A DNA stretch of 5,536 nucleotides. It comes from Flavisolibacter sp. GTDB taxonomy: Bacteria > Bacteroidota > Bacteroidia > Chitinophagales > Chitinophagaceae. How positions within the stretch are numbered: the stretch's first letter is position 1; each line of letters begins with the position of its first letter. Positions 1-5,536 of this stretch are shown one piece after another. Location: positions 1-5,536 of the forward strand of contig JAGIAB010000223.1 of assembly GCA_017745135.1 (NCBI GenBank). Direction: 5' to 3'. The notes beneath the pieces are model-generated. The model had not been told where the DNA came from. It saw only the letters and a list, made by a program, of their open reading frames with translations, and made no database searches. Made by a program: the position numbers and the translations under genes.

Positions 1-347
1 ATGTAATACAGGGTACGATCAAGAGAGGTATTGGCATTGGAGGAAGCGCCGAGGGATTTAAGCGCTTCGTCATAAGCTTCCTTGGAATATTTTTCGGTGC
101 CCCGGAACATCATGTGTTCAAAGAAATGAGCAAAACCGGTTTTACCGGGTTCCACTTCCTCGCGGGAGCCTGCCCGCACTAAAAGGTAAAAGGAGGCAAT
201 ACCGGGACTGTTGTAAGGAACCGTAACTACATTGAGCCCGTTCGGTAATTTTTTTTGTAAAATAGGGAAAGGCAGGAATTTTTTCTGCTGTGCAAAAGAA
301 GGCGCAGCCATTAGCAATACTGCAATGAGCGATAGCACTCGTTTCAT
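1..347 (-). CDS. Secreted M16 family zinc metallopeptidase (N-terminal part, cut by window edge)
   Basis: This is the first 115 codons of an insulinase/processing-peptidase (M16) family protein whose remainder lies beyond the left edge. Residues 1-19 (MKRVLSLIAVLLMAAPSFA) form a signal peptide with a likely cut before Q20, so the enzyme should act in the periplasm or at the envelope. The segment LPNGLNVV (34-41) is the typical first strand of the fold. The inverted zinc motif HxxEH is intact as H74-F-F-E77-H78, in the context GFAHFFEHMMFRGTEKY. It is followed by GASSNANTSLDRTLYY (100-115), which matches the family's usual GAxxNAxTSxDxTxYY stretch. M16 enzymes cleave peptides inside a clam-shell chamber; the distal glutamate zinc ligand would lie off the window. 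The ATG at 347 is the start that gives the complete signal peptide. No good Shine-Dalgarno precedes it. The 140-base gap to the upstream oxidoreductase gene shows no convincing terminator or promoter. The family assignment is firm; the substrate is unknown. Confidence 0.93.
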   Translation of the reverse strand, partial: MKRVLSLIAVLLMAAPSFAQQKKFLPFPILQKKLPNGLNVVTVPYNSPGIASFYLLVRAGSREEVEPGKTGFAHFFEHMMFRGTEKYSKEAYDEALKSLGASSNANTSLDRTLYY

Positions 348-487
348 GTGTTATTGATTTTAGAAATAGACGGGCTAAGATAAGCGGAGGTGGCTTGAAG
401 GAAAAATGATTTTGATGGGTGGAATGCTGCCATCTATTTTACAACTAAACCTTGCGTGATAGTCAATTGCTGCCGGCTCTATTCAAC

Positions 488-1552
488 TCAGAGATTCTTT
501 TGCCTGTCTCTGTTTGCCTCCTTCGTTTCGAACAAAGCTGCTATCAACTCGTAGCAACGCATCTTTGCCTCCAGCGAATACACATGCGAGGTAATCATGA
601 TCTCATCCACTCCTGTTCCTTCCAAAAAAGATTGCAACCCTGTTTTTACAGTCGGTGCACTTCCAACAAAGGCATAATGCGTCATGTTAGCAATGGCCGC
701 TCTTTCTCCTTCATTCCACAAACCATTCATCGAAGCAACAGGTGGCGGCAGTGGTCTTCGTTTGTTACGGATCATCCCCAAAGCCATCTGGTAAAATGAG
801 GTAGCTAAATAAGCGGCTTCTTCATCTGTATCGGCAGCAATTACATTTACACAAGCCATGCTGTAGGGCTCTGCCAGGTATTTGGAAGGTTGAAAGCGTT
901 CTTTATAGAGCTCCAATGCTTCCATCAAATACGTTGGTGCAAAATGAGAGGCAAAGGCAAAAGGCAATCCCATCACCGCGGCCAGTTGTGCACTGTACAT
1001 GCTGGAACCTAATAGCCACACCGGCACTTCGGTTCCTTCTCCAGGCACTGCTCTAATGCGGGCATCTGGATCTTTGGGCCCAAGATAGGAGATCAGTTCT
1101 GCCACATCATTTGGAAAATCATCCACATCCCCTTTAAGATTTCTGCGCAGGGCATAGGAAGTAAGCGGATCGGTTCCCGGTGCCCGGCCCAAACCCAGGT
1201 CAATGCGGGAAGGATACAGTGAGGCCAGGGTGCCGAATTGCTCGGCAATGATGAGGGGCGCATGATTGGGAAGCATCACACCACCTGAGCCTACACGTAT
1301 GGAAGAAGTACCACCGGCAATATAGCCAATTAATACAGCCGTAGCCGAAGAGGCCACACTTTCCATATTGTGATGCTCGGCAAACCAATACCGGGTATAA
1401 CCTAAGGCTTCGGCTTTCTGCGCCATGCGAAGGCTTCGCCTTAATGCATCTCCTGCACTTTCGCCTTCTACAACAGTAGCCAGGTCCAACACCGAAACCG
1501 GGGTTTGCGATAAGATTTTTAAAGCCGTTTTTTTACTGTGAATGCCTTCCAT
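488..1552 (-). CDS. YhbW-like luciferase-family flavin-dependent oxidoreductase
   Basis: A complete 354-residue protein of the luciferase-like monooxygenase superfamily (MsnO8/'luciferase family oxidoreductase, group 1'). It is collinear over nearly its whole length with E. coli YhbW as I recall that sequence. Recognisable blocks are VSVLDLATVVEG (19-30), RYWFAEHHN (54-62), GSGGVMLPNHAPLIIAEQFG (88-107), RIDLGLGRAPG (116-126), VPVWLLGSSMYSAQLAA (176-192) and FAFASHFAP (198-206). The fold is a TIM barrel that binds reduced FMN, probably supplied by a separate reductase, and acts in the cytoplasm. No physiological substrate is established for the YhbW group, so I give none. The start at 1552 is supported by AAAGGAGG eight bases upstream. 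It adds a short extension before the conserved SVLDL strand, and the protein is slightly longer than YhbW. It ends in TGA at 490-488. The gene stands apart from its upstream neighbour by 290 bases, so it is probably transcribed from its own promoter. I saw no truncation or frameshift. Confidence 0.93.
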   Translation of the reverse strand: MEGIHSKKTALKILSQTPVSVLDLATVVEGESAGDALRRSLRMAQKAEALGYTRYWFAEHHNMESVASSATAVLIGYIAGGTSSIRVGSGGVMLPNHAPLIIAEQFGTLASLYPSRIDLGLGRAPGTDPLTSYALRRNLKGDVDDFPNDVAELISYLGPKDPDARIRAVPGEGTEVPVWLLGSSMYSAQLAAVMGLPFAFASHFAPTYLMEALELYKERFQPSKYLAEPYSMACVNVIAADTDEEAAYLATSFYQMALGMIRNKRRPLPPPVASMNGLWNEGERAAIANMTHYAFVGSAPTVKTGLQSFLEGTGVDEIMITSHVYSLEAKMRCYELIAALFETKEANRDRQKNL

Positions 1553-1560
1553 TACTAATT

Positions 1561-1568
1561 CCTCCTTT
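1561..1568 (-). promoter_or_regulatory. Strong Shine-Dalgarno sequence of the YhbW-like gene
   Basis: On the minus strand the sequence AAAGGAGG precedes the ATG at 1552 with an eight-base spacer (AATTAGTA). It closely matches the anti-Shine-Dalgarno complement and fixes the start codon. None of the other five genes here has a comparable site, and Bacteroidota generally depend little on Shine-Dalgarno pairing, so this one stands out. Confidence 0.8.
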
Positions 1569-1573
1569 CAAAA

Positions 1574-1603
1574 GAAAAGTAAAGAAACAAAGGAGAAGCC
1601 AAT
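1574..1603 (-). promoter_or_regulatory. Candidate Bacteroidota-type promoter for the YhbW-like gene
   Basis: Reading the minus strand, ATTG (1603-1600) is followed by 18 bases and then TACTTTTC (1581-1574). The Bacteroidota sigma consensus is roughly TTTG, a spacer of about 19 bases, then TAnnTTTG. Each box here misses the consensus by one base. Transcription would begin only a few bases before the Shine-Dalgarno sequence, giving a very short leader. The match is weak and the region is AT-rich, so this is only a candidate. Confidence 0.25.
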
Positions 1604-1842
1604 TGTGAATACGCTCAGTTAATGAAAATTTTATTGCGAACCTTATGCATTGAATACAGCACCCAATAAAAACAATGAAAAAACTGGGATTTGCATTTGT
1701 AAAAGAATATACAACCACGCCAGGCCCTTTCAACTTTCCACAAAAGGTTCAGCTCTAGCACTTAAGCCTCGATCGATTTCTTCAACTCTATAATACTGCA
1801 TAAAAAAGGACGAATAGCACCGGGCTACCGAACTATAAATTG

Positions 1843-2583
1843 CTAGACTTTTTTAATTACCAGCAACAACTGTCGTTCCTCTGACGCTTCTTTGTGAATG
1901 AGTTTGGAAACGATGTGCAGGCGCTGAAATCCTTCTTTGTCTTCCCCGGCAATTATATAATCCTTATTAATGGCAGTATGATTCACCAGCACGTTGATGA
2001 CATCTGTTTTAATTTCTTCGGCGCTCCAGAACGGATGGGGTATTTCCTGCAGCCGGCTGCCCTTCTGAACCTTTTCGCTGAGTGCAAACAGCCTTCTAAA
2101 AGCACCATTGGTTTTTACAGTTCGCAATTGCGAATCGAGCAGAAGCAAGCCTGTCTGTTGCACCGATTCAAAAAGGCTGTCTAAAAGTTCGTGCGAGGAT
2201 AACAGATATCGTTCCAGTTGCTTTTGCGCATGAATGTTATGGATCATCTTTACAATAAAAACACCATCCTTTGTCTTAACTAAAACGGATTCGCCGGTGA
2301 CCCAAATGGGTGTGCCATCTTTATGTACCAGGTAGTTTTCATCCGAACCTGAGCCTTCCCTGTGAACCGTGTTGAGCTCTATTTCGGGTCGCAGCGTTAC
2401 CTGGTCCTTATCCAGGAATAGAATACGAAAATGTTTGAGTGCAAGGTCTTCCGTAGTATAACCATAAGCAGTGGTAAAAGCTTCGTTCACTTCCTGTACA
2501 ATACCCTCTCCATTCAAAATCATCATGGCATTTTGCCTTGCATTGCGAAAAAGCTGGTCAAAAATTTCGGTAGTGTCAGGCAT
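1843..2583 (-). CDS. Double PAS-domain sensor protein without output domain
   Basis: A 246-residue soluble protein with no signal peptide or membrane segment. Residues about 5-120 form a clear PAS/PAC domain: GIVQEVNEAFTTAYGYTTEDL (27-47) is the classic PAS core, and the segment around HKDGTPIWVTGESVLVKTKDG (87-107) is the PAC part. A helical linker around KQLERYLLSSHELLDSLFES (121-140) leads into a second, more divergent PAS-like domain (about 131-245). That domain begins with GLLLLDSQLRTVKTNGAFRRLF and ends on a strand, LLLVIKKV, at the very C-terminus. There is no histidine kinase, cyclase, phosphodiesterase or DNA-binding domain. The protein must therefore act by binding a partner, or is a sensory module working in trans. 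No cofactor-binding residue is evident, so the ligand is unknown. It lies 77 bases behind the single-domain response regulator on the same strand and probably shares its transcript. The ATG at 2583 has no Shine-Dalgarno; the stop is TAG. The domain call is firm; the function is not known. Confidence 0.88.
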   Translation of the reverse strand: MPDTTEIFDQLFRNARQNAMMILNGEGIVQEVNEAFTTAYGYTTEDLALKHFRILFLDKDQVTLRPEIELNTVHREGSGSDENYLVHKDGTPIWVTGESVLVKTKDGVFIVKMIHNIHAQKQLERYLLSSHELLDSLFESVQQTGLLLLDSQLRTVKTNGAFRRLFALSEKVQKGSRLQEIPHPFWSAEEIKTDVINVLVNHTAINKDYIIAGEDKEGFQRLHIVSKLIHKEASEERQLLLVIKKV

Positions 2584-2660
2584 AACAGCAAAAATTTATT
2601 TTGATCCTCATCCTGCAGTCAGGAACCTGCTTTGATACAGTTTAAACAAACAATGAAACA

Positions 2661-3083
2661 TCATGGCTCTTGTATATTTTTTTGCGAAAGCTGCTTTAGT
2701 TCCTTTGCCAATGCAATAATTTCCTGCATAGTAGTCCCTTTTTGATAGCAGGCATAAGCTCCCATAGAAAGTAGCTGCTGTTTTTTGACGGGAGAAACAA
2801 TGGTGGAATACACCACAACAGGTATAGATTGGTAAGCAATATTTCTTTTCAATACAGATAATATATCGGTTGATTCCAGTTCAGGAAGCGTATTATCCAG
2901 CACAATCAGGGAAGGATACAATGAAGTCTCTATACTGTCGAGATAATGAAAAAGAGCTTTGCCATTGGTAAATTTTTTCACTTCCGTATTGAAACCAATG
3001 GCCACAAATGCTTCATCAATGATCATCCGGTCATCTTCATCATCTTCAACAAGCAGTATAGAAAAAGGGATACCTGCTTTCAT
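2661..3083 (-). CDS. Single-domain (receiver-only) response regulator
   Basis: A 140-residue CheY-like receiver. The acidic cluster E13-D14-D15, in ILLVEDDEDDR, binds magnesium in this family. The phospho-acceptor is D63 in LIVLDNTLPE. The switch Ser/Thr position is S93 in IPVVVYST, and the conserved lysine is K115 in YACYQKGTT. The receiver fills almost the whole protein and no DNA-binding or enzymatic domain follows, so the output must be a protein contact. The type resembles the Rcp1-like short receivers common in Bacteroidota. One departure is glycine at 116, where a proline usually follows the lysine; this proline is variable in the family. The gene sits between the outer-membrane barrel gene (87 bases upstream) and the PAS-only gene (77 bases downstream), all on one strand. 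No histidine kinase is present in the window. The ATG at 3083 directly precedes the first beta strand, as expected, but has no clear Shine-Dalgarno. Confidence 0.93.
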   Translation of the reverse strand: MKAGIPFSILLVEDDEDDRMIIDEAFVAIGFNTEVKKFTNGKALFHYLDSIETSLYPSLIVLDNTLPELESTDILSVLKRNIAYQSIPVVVYSTIVSPVKKQQLLSMGAYACYQKGTTMQEIIALAKELKQLSQKNIQEP

Positions 3084-3146
3084 TGCAGTATTGTTTCAAT
3101 AAGTATACCGTCAACAATTATATAGATGACTTCTTCCTTTATTGTT

Positions 3147-3170
3147 GGGTTGCAAACAAATTGCAAGCCC
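3147..3170 (-). repeat. Stem-loop directly behind the outer-membrane protein stop codon
   Basis: On the minus strand, immediately after the TAA stop (3173-3171), the sequence reads GGG-C-TTGCAA-TTTGT-TTGCAA-CCC. GGG pairs with CCC and TTGCAA with TTGCAA, giving nine base pairs with one bulged C and a five-base loop. No run of T follows (next is AACAATAAAGG), so it is not a classical intrinsic terminator. It could protect the upstream message, partially attenuate read-through into the receiver gene, or act as a DNA operator, since TTGCAA is itself a palindrome. The pairing is directly visible; the role is inference. Confidence 0.5.
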
Positions 3171-5042
3171 TTAATTCACCTCCACAAACTGGGGCTTTCT
3201 AATAAAATTCTGGTTGTATTTATAACGCAAATTCGACCGTATGCCAACACTATATTTCGTTCCGGTCAAATCTTCTTTTAAAAAATAAGTTCCTCTTAAT
3301 TCAATTGTGCCCAATACCAGACTTTCGTTGCGACAACGGATACCGCCTCCGACCATAGGCACTGTTCTTTTGGAGTAAGCAGTTTTAAACCAGGCAAGAT
3401 TACTAAAAACAAAAGGAGCAAACCGGAAATATAAAATAGAAAGGGGGCTGAAAAATACCGACTCCATTTTTATACTGATCCTCGAGTGGCCCGGTACCCA
3501 CTCATTCCTGTAACCCGGAAGCCCATATGAACTTTCTAAATAAAGTGGTTCATCCATTAGGGGATTCCATTGTTTTGCGGCAGAAGCATTGACAAGTATC
3601 CGCTGCTTCCATCGGTTCCATTGATGAAGGCGTCCGAAATATTCGATACTCCCTATCATAGAAACATCTTCAGGCTTTCCGCTGTAAAACGAACTTCCTG
3701 CCGAAACGGAATAATTAAAGAAACGCTGTTTGGGGGTTACATGATTATACGTAAAGCTAAGAGCGGAGTACAACCGCTTTCTCGCTTCTTTCTCGGTAAA
3801 GCCCGAAACAATGCTGGCTTCAACACCGCTGGGCAAATCCTCGTGGCGGCCAAATCCATAGATGTAGCTGGTTTTATAGAACCGTTGTTTGTAGGCAGAC
3901 AGGGCACCTAAAACAGCAAAGGTGTTGGCAAAGGAATAATGATACTGGCTGGTGAACTGCAGGGGCTTTTCAAGAAATTTCTGATCAATAAGCCGCAGGG
4001 AAACTAAAAAACGGTAACGCCTGAATTCCTTTTCGCTGCTAACGCGGTTTGTCGTTAAGTTTCTGCCGATCCAGCCATCAAATAGACTGTATTTATACTT
4101 CAGCCGGTTGTCAAAAACCGAGTCCAGGCCAAACATATTGGAAGTGGAATGCAGCTCGGCACTGGCCGACCAGGTCCAAAAAGAATAAGGATTAACAAAA
4201 GGTTTTTCCATTCGTACAAAAGCAGTGTTTTCTTCTCTTCTGCCTGTATTAAAAGCAGGACTAAAATTTAAATAGCCTGCACTGAGGTCAATAAAGCTCC
4301 CTCCAAGATTTCTTTTGGTATATCCCATTCCATACCCAAAAGCAGGACGCCTTCTTTGATCAAATAAGGTTTGAAACCGGAGCTGGTCGCCCCAACCCAT
4401 AGTATTATCATCCTGCACCGAGGCCGATATCGTTTGATAAGAATGTAGCTTCAGACTTCCGCCAATAGAAAAAACATCTTTGGTGAAGATGGTTATATCT
4501 ACGGAATCCGGGTGATTCTTTACAGGTCGTATCACAATTCTTGCGTCCTGTATATAAGGCAGATTACGAAGATACCGTTCGTTGTTGGCAAGCAGGTAAG
4601 CGGATACTTTGTCGTAAGGGTTGAAAAATAAGTTGTTCCAGATCACCCTTTCTTTGGTGTTATTATGCAACCAGTTGGCTAAATGGGTTAAGCTGTTGTT
4701 GATTCTTTTGGATGTATCGCCAAGTGAAATGCCAAAATCAAGTGATTGTACGGTAATGATCCGGATGATACGATTGTTGAATTTTTGGAAAACCTTGTCG
4801 CCTCTTTGCATGTCCTGCTCCTTTTCTTCTGTGACATCGGCACGCAGGCTTTCCGCAAGCTGTCCCCATACACCTTTCTGCCTGCTCAAAAAACTGTCAA
4901 TCCTGTTTTGGGGAAGACTGGTGTCTTTTTGAGCACAGAGTTGCGTGACAAACAGAAAACACATCAAACCGGTCAGCAGTCTGTAGCGGGTTACACACAT
5001 GAGATCAGAAATACAAAGGAGATACCACGTATATCTATTCAT
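3171..5042 (-). CDS. Compact Omp85 (BamA/TamA)-like outer-membrane beta-barrel protein
   Basis: Residue numbers count from the longest frame, 623 residues. An N-terminal hydrophobic stretch ending in QLCA|Q (34-38) is a signal peptide. Residues about 90-192 look like one POTRA-type domain: IIRIITVQSLDFG, then a helical part, then NNERYLRNLPYIQDARIVIRPV and DSVDITIFTKDVFS. From about 193 to the end, alternating aromatic and polar strands with Gly/Asn/Ser-rich turns indicate a 16-strand-type barrel. GLPGYRNEWVPGHS (507-520) sits where Omp85 proteins carry the VRGF/Y motif of the loop that folds into the barrel, here with proline for arginine. Such proteins insert or move polypeptides at the outer membrane; with roughly one POTRA this is probably an accessory member rather than the essential BamA. 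The start is uncertain. ATG 5042 has AAAGG abutting it with no spacer. An in-frame ATG at 5000 (residue 15) gives a more typical 24-residue signal peptide, MCVTRYRLLTGLMCFLFVTQLCA, and I slightly prefer it. Confidence 0.8.
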   Translation of the reverse strand: MNRYTWYLLCISDLMCVTRYRLLTGLMCFLFVTQLCAQKDTSLPQNRIDSFLSRQKGVWGQLAESLRADVTEEKEQDMQRGDKVFQKFNNRIIRIITVQSLDFGISLGDTSKRINNSLTHLANWLHNNTKERVIWNNLFFNPYDKVSAYLLANNERYLRNLPYIQDARIVIRPVKNHPDSVDITIFTKDVFSIGGSLKLHSYQTISASVQDDNTMGWGDQLRFQTLFDQRRRPAFGYGMGYTKRNLGGSFIDLSAGYLNFSPAFNTGRREENTAFVRMEKPFVNPYSFWTWSASAELHSTSNMFGLDSVFDNRLKYKYSLFDGWIGRNLTTNRVSSEKEFRRYRFLVSLRLIDQKFLEKPLQFTSQYHYSFANTFAVLGALSAYKQRFYKTSYIYGFGRHEDLPSGVEASIVSGFTEKEARKRLYSALSFTYNHVTPKQRFFNYSVSAGSSFYSGKPEDVSMIGSIEYFGRLHQWNRWKQRILVNASAAKQWNPLMDEPLYLESSYGLPGYRNEWVPGHSRISIKMESVFFSPLSILYFRFAPFVFSNLAWFKTAYSKRTVPMVGGGIRCRNESLVLGTIELRGTYFLKEDLTGTKYSVGIRSNLRYKYNQNFIRKPQFVEVN

Positions 5043-5080
5043 CCTTTATCATACAGCGGCGCTAATACCTAACTTAGCAA

Positions 5081-5113
5081 TGAGCAACTCAGCCCTTCCA
5101 AATGGTTTGCTCA
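5081..5113. repeat. Inverted repeat in the divergent intergenic region
   Basis: TGAGCAA (5081-5087) and TTGCTCA (5107-5113) are perfect reverse complements with 19 bases between them. After one mismatch, three further pairs (TCA at 5089-5091 with TGG at 5103-5105, including one T-G) extend the stem inward. It lies between the divergent outer-membrane protein and GH95 genes, 38 bases from the former's longest start and 61 from the latter. It may be an operator or a leader hairpin. The arms are short, so chance is possible. I found no convincing Bacteroidota -7/-33 promoter boxes in 5043-5174. Confidence 0.35.
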
Positions 5114-5174
5114 AGTGAGATCCTGAAAACTGAAGAATGCTTTAGAATGGTTCTGAAAAATTAAAGAAGTAACT

Positions 5175-5536
5175 ATGAATAGTAAGGCCTGTTTTTTCAT
5201 CATTTCAATCTGCTTATGCAATTGCTTTTTTGTTTATGCCCAGTCAGACAAAATATTATGGTACCGCCAACCGGCAAATCATTTTGAAGAAAGCCTGGTG
5301 TTGGGCAATGGTAAAATGGGTGCTTCGGTTTTTGGTGGCGTAGCTTCCGATAAGATCTATCTGAATGATGCTACCTTATGGTCTGGTGAGCCGGTCGACC
5401 CCAATGTAAATCCTGAGGCCTACAAAAATGTGCCGGCTGTAAGAGAAGCGCTGAAAAATGAAAACTACAGGCTGGCAGATTCGCTGAACCGGAAAATCCA
5501 GGGAAAGTTTTCGCAGTCCTATGCTCCCCTGGGAAC
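5175..5536 (+). CDS. Secreted GH95 family glycoside hydrolase (alpha-L-fucosidase type), N-terminal part
   Basis: The first 120 codons of a large glycoside hydrolase that runs off the right edge. Residues 1-22 (MNSKACFFIISICLCNCFFVYA) are a signal peptide with a likely cut before Q23, so the enzyme is exported. The mature start, ILWYRQPANHFEESLVLGNG (27-46), is followed by KMGASVFGGVASDKIYLND and ATLWSGEP (65-72). This is the hallmark opening of the GH95 N-terminal beta-sandwich domain (consensus about LPIGNGxxGAMVFGGxxxExIxLNExTLWSGxP). GH95 enzymes are mainly inverting alpha-1,2-L-fucosidases, and some members act on alpha-L-galactosides. The catalytic residues lie in the (alpha/alpha)6 barrel, beyond the window, so substrate and activity cannot be judged. 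The ATG at 5175 follows the purine-rich stretch AAAGAAG, a weak ribosome-binding site. The gene diverges from the outer-membrane barrel gene across 132 bases and starts a new transcription unit, possibly a carbohydrate-use locus. No SusC/SusD gene is visible here to confirm that. Confidence 0.92.
   Translation, partial: MNSKACFFIISICLCNCFFVYAQSDKILWYRQPANHFEESLVLGNGKMGASVFGGVASDKIYLNDATLWSGEPVDPNVNPEAYKNVPAVREALKNENYRLADSLNRKIQGKFSQSYAPLG

Noticed and set aside
1533..1733. A minus-strand 66-codon frame overlapping the start of the oxidoreductase gene.
   Set aside because: It runs through the oxidoreductase ribosome-binding site and start in another frame and has no Shine-Dalgarno; its hydrophobic makeup follows from AT-rich non-coding DNA.
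1675..1758. A plus-strand mini-ORF of 27 codons (starts MKKLGFAFVKEY) in the intergenic region upstream of the oxidoreductase gene.
   Set aside because: It has no ribosome-binding site, no recognised similarity and is short enough to arise by chance. It could be revisited if the frame is conserved in relatives.
1802..1827. A possible intrinsic terminator behind the PAS gene: TAGC/GCTA stem followed, six bases on, by a run of six T on the minus strand.
   Set aside because: The stem is only four base pairs and too far from the T run to be convincing.
2611..2629. Overlapping small palindromes TCCTG-CAGT-CAGGA and CAGG-AA-CCTG in the receiver/PAS gap, which could form alternative hairpins.
   Set aside because: Stems of four to five base pairs are expected by chance and no T-tract or further structure supports a switch.
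4621..5072. Plus-strand open frames of about 100 codons across the 5' part of the outer-membrane protein gene.
   Set aside because: They lie opposite a well-supported coding sequence with recognisable domains and have no family features of their own.
5175..5243. Cysteine-rich GH95 signal sequence and LCNC as a possible lipoprotein signal.
   Set aside because: The residues before C17 (L-C-N) do not fit a lipobox and the VYA|Q site fits signal peptidase I better.

Overview
The window reads as a chromosomal piece of a Bacteroidota genome, most likely of the Chitinophagaceae type. The evidence is secreted proteins whose signal peptides end in A|Q, mostly weak ribosome-binding sites, a GH95 glycoside hydrolase, and a stand-alone receiver next to a PAS-only protein. 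This assignment is inference; there is no rRNA or other marker gene. Six protein-coding genes are supported. Five lie on the minus strand and one on the plus strand, and the two at the window edges are cut off. I see no tRNA, rRNA, CRISPR array, insertion sequence or phage gene.

Layout from left to right: (1) 1-347, minus strand, the N-terminus of a secreted M16 zinc peptidase with an HFFEH motif. (2) 488-1552, minus strand, a complete YhbW-like flavin-dependent oxidoreductase of the luciferase-like superfamily, with an unusually strong Shine-Dalgarno sequence. (3) 1553-1842, a 290-base non-coding stretch with one weak promoter candidate for the oxidoreductase. (4) 1843-2583, minus strand, a double-PAS protein with no output domain. 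(5) 2661-3083, minus strand, a single-domain response regulator. (6) 3147-3170, a bulged stem-loop directly behind the next gene's stop codon. (7) 3171-5042, minus strand, a compact Omp85/BamA/TamA-like outer-membrane barrel. (8) 5043-5174, a divergent intergenic region with an inverted repeat. (9) 5175-5536, plus strand, the start of a secreted GH95 family (alpha-L-fucosidase type) glycoside hydrolase.

The outer-membrane protein, the receiver and the PAS protein are co-directional with gaps of 87 and 77 bases, so they could share a transcript. The receiver and PAS protein look like a small signalling pair lacking a histidine kinase of its own. The oxidoreductase and the M16 peptidase follow on the same strand but probably have their own promoters. 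The GH95 gene opens a new unit that continues off the right edge. Most of the window is ordinary. The points most worth a second look are the kinase-less receiver/PAS pair, the short Omp85-like protein with proline in place of the usual arginine of the VRGF-type motif, and two intergenic inverted repeats.
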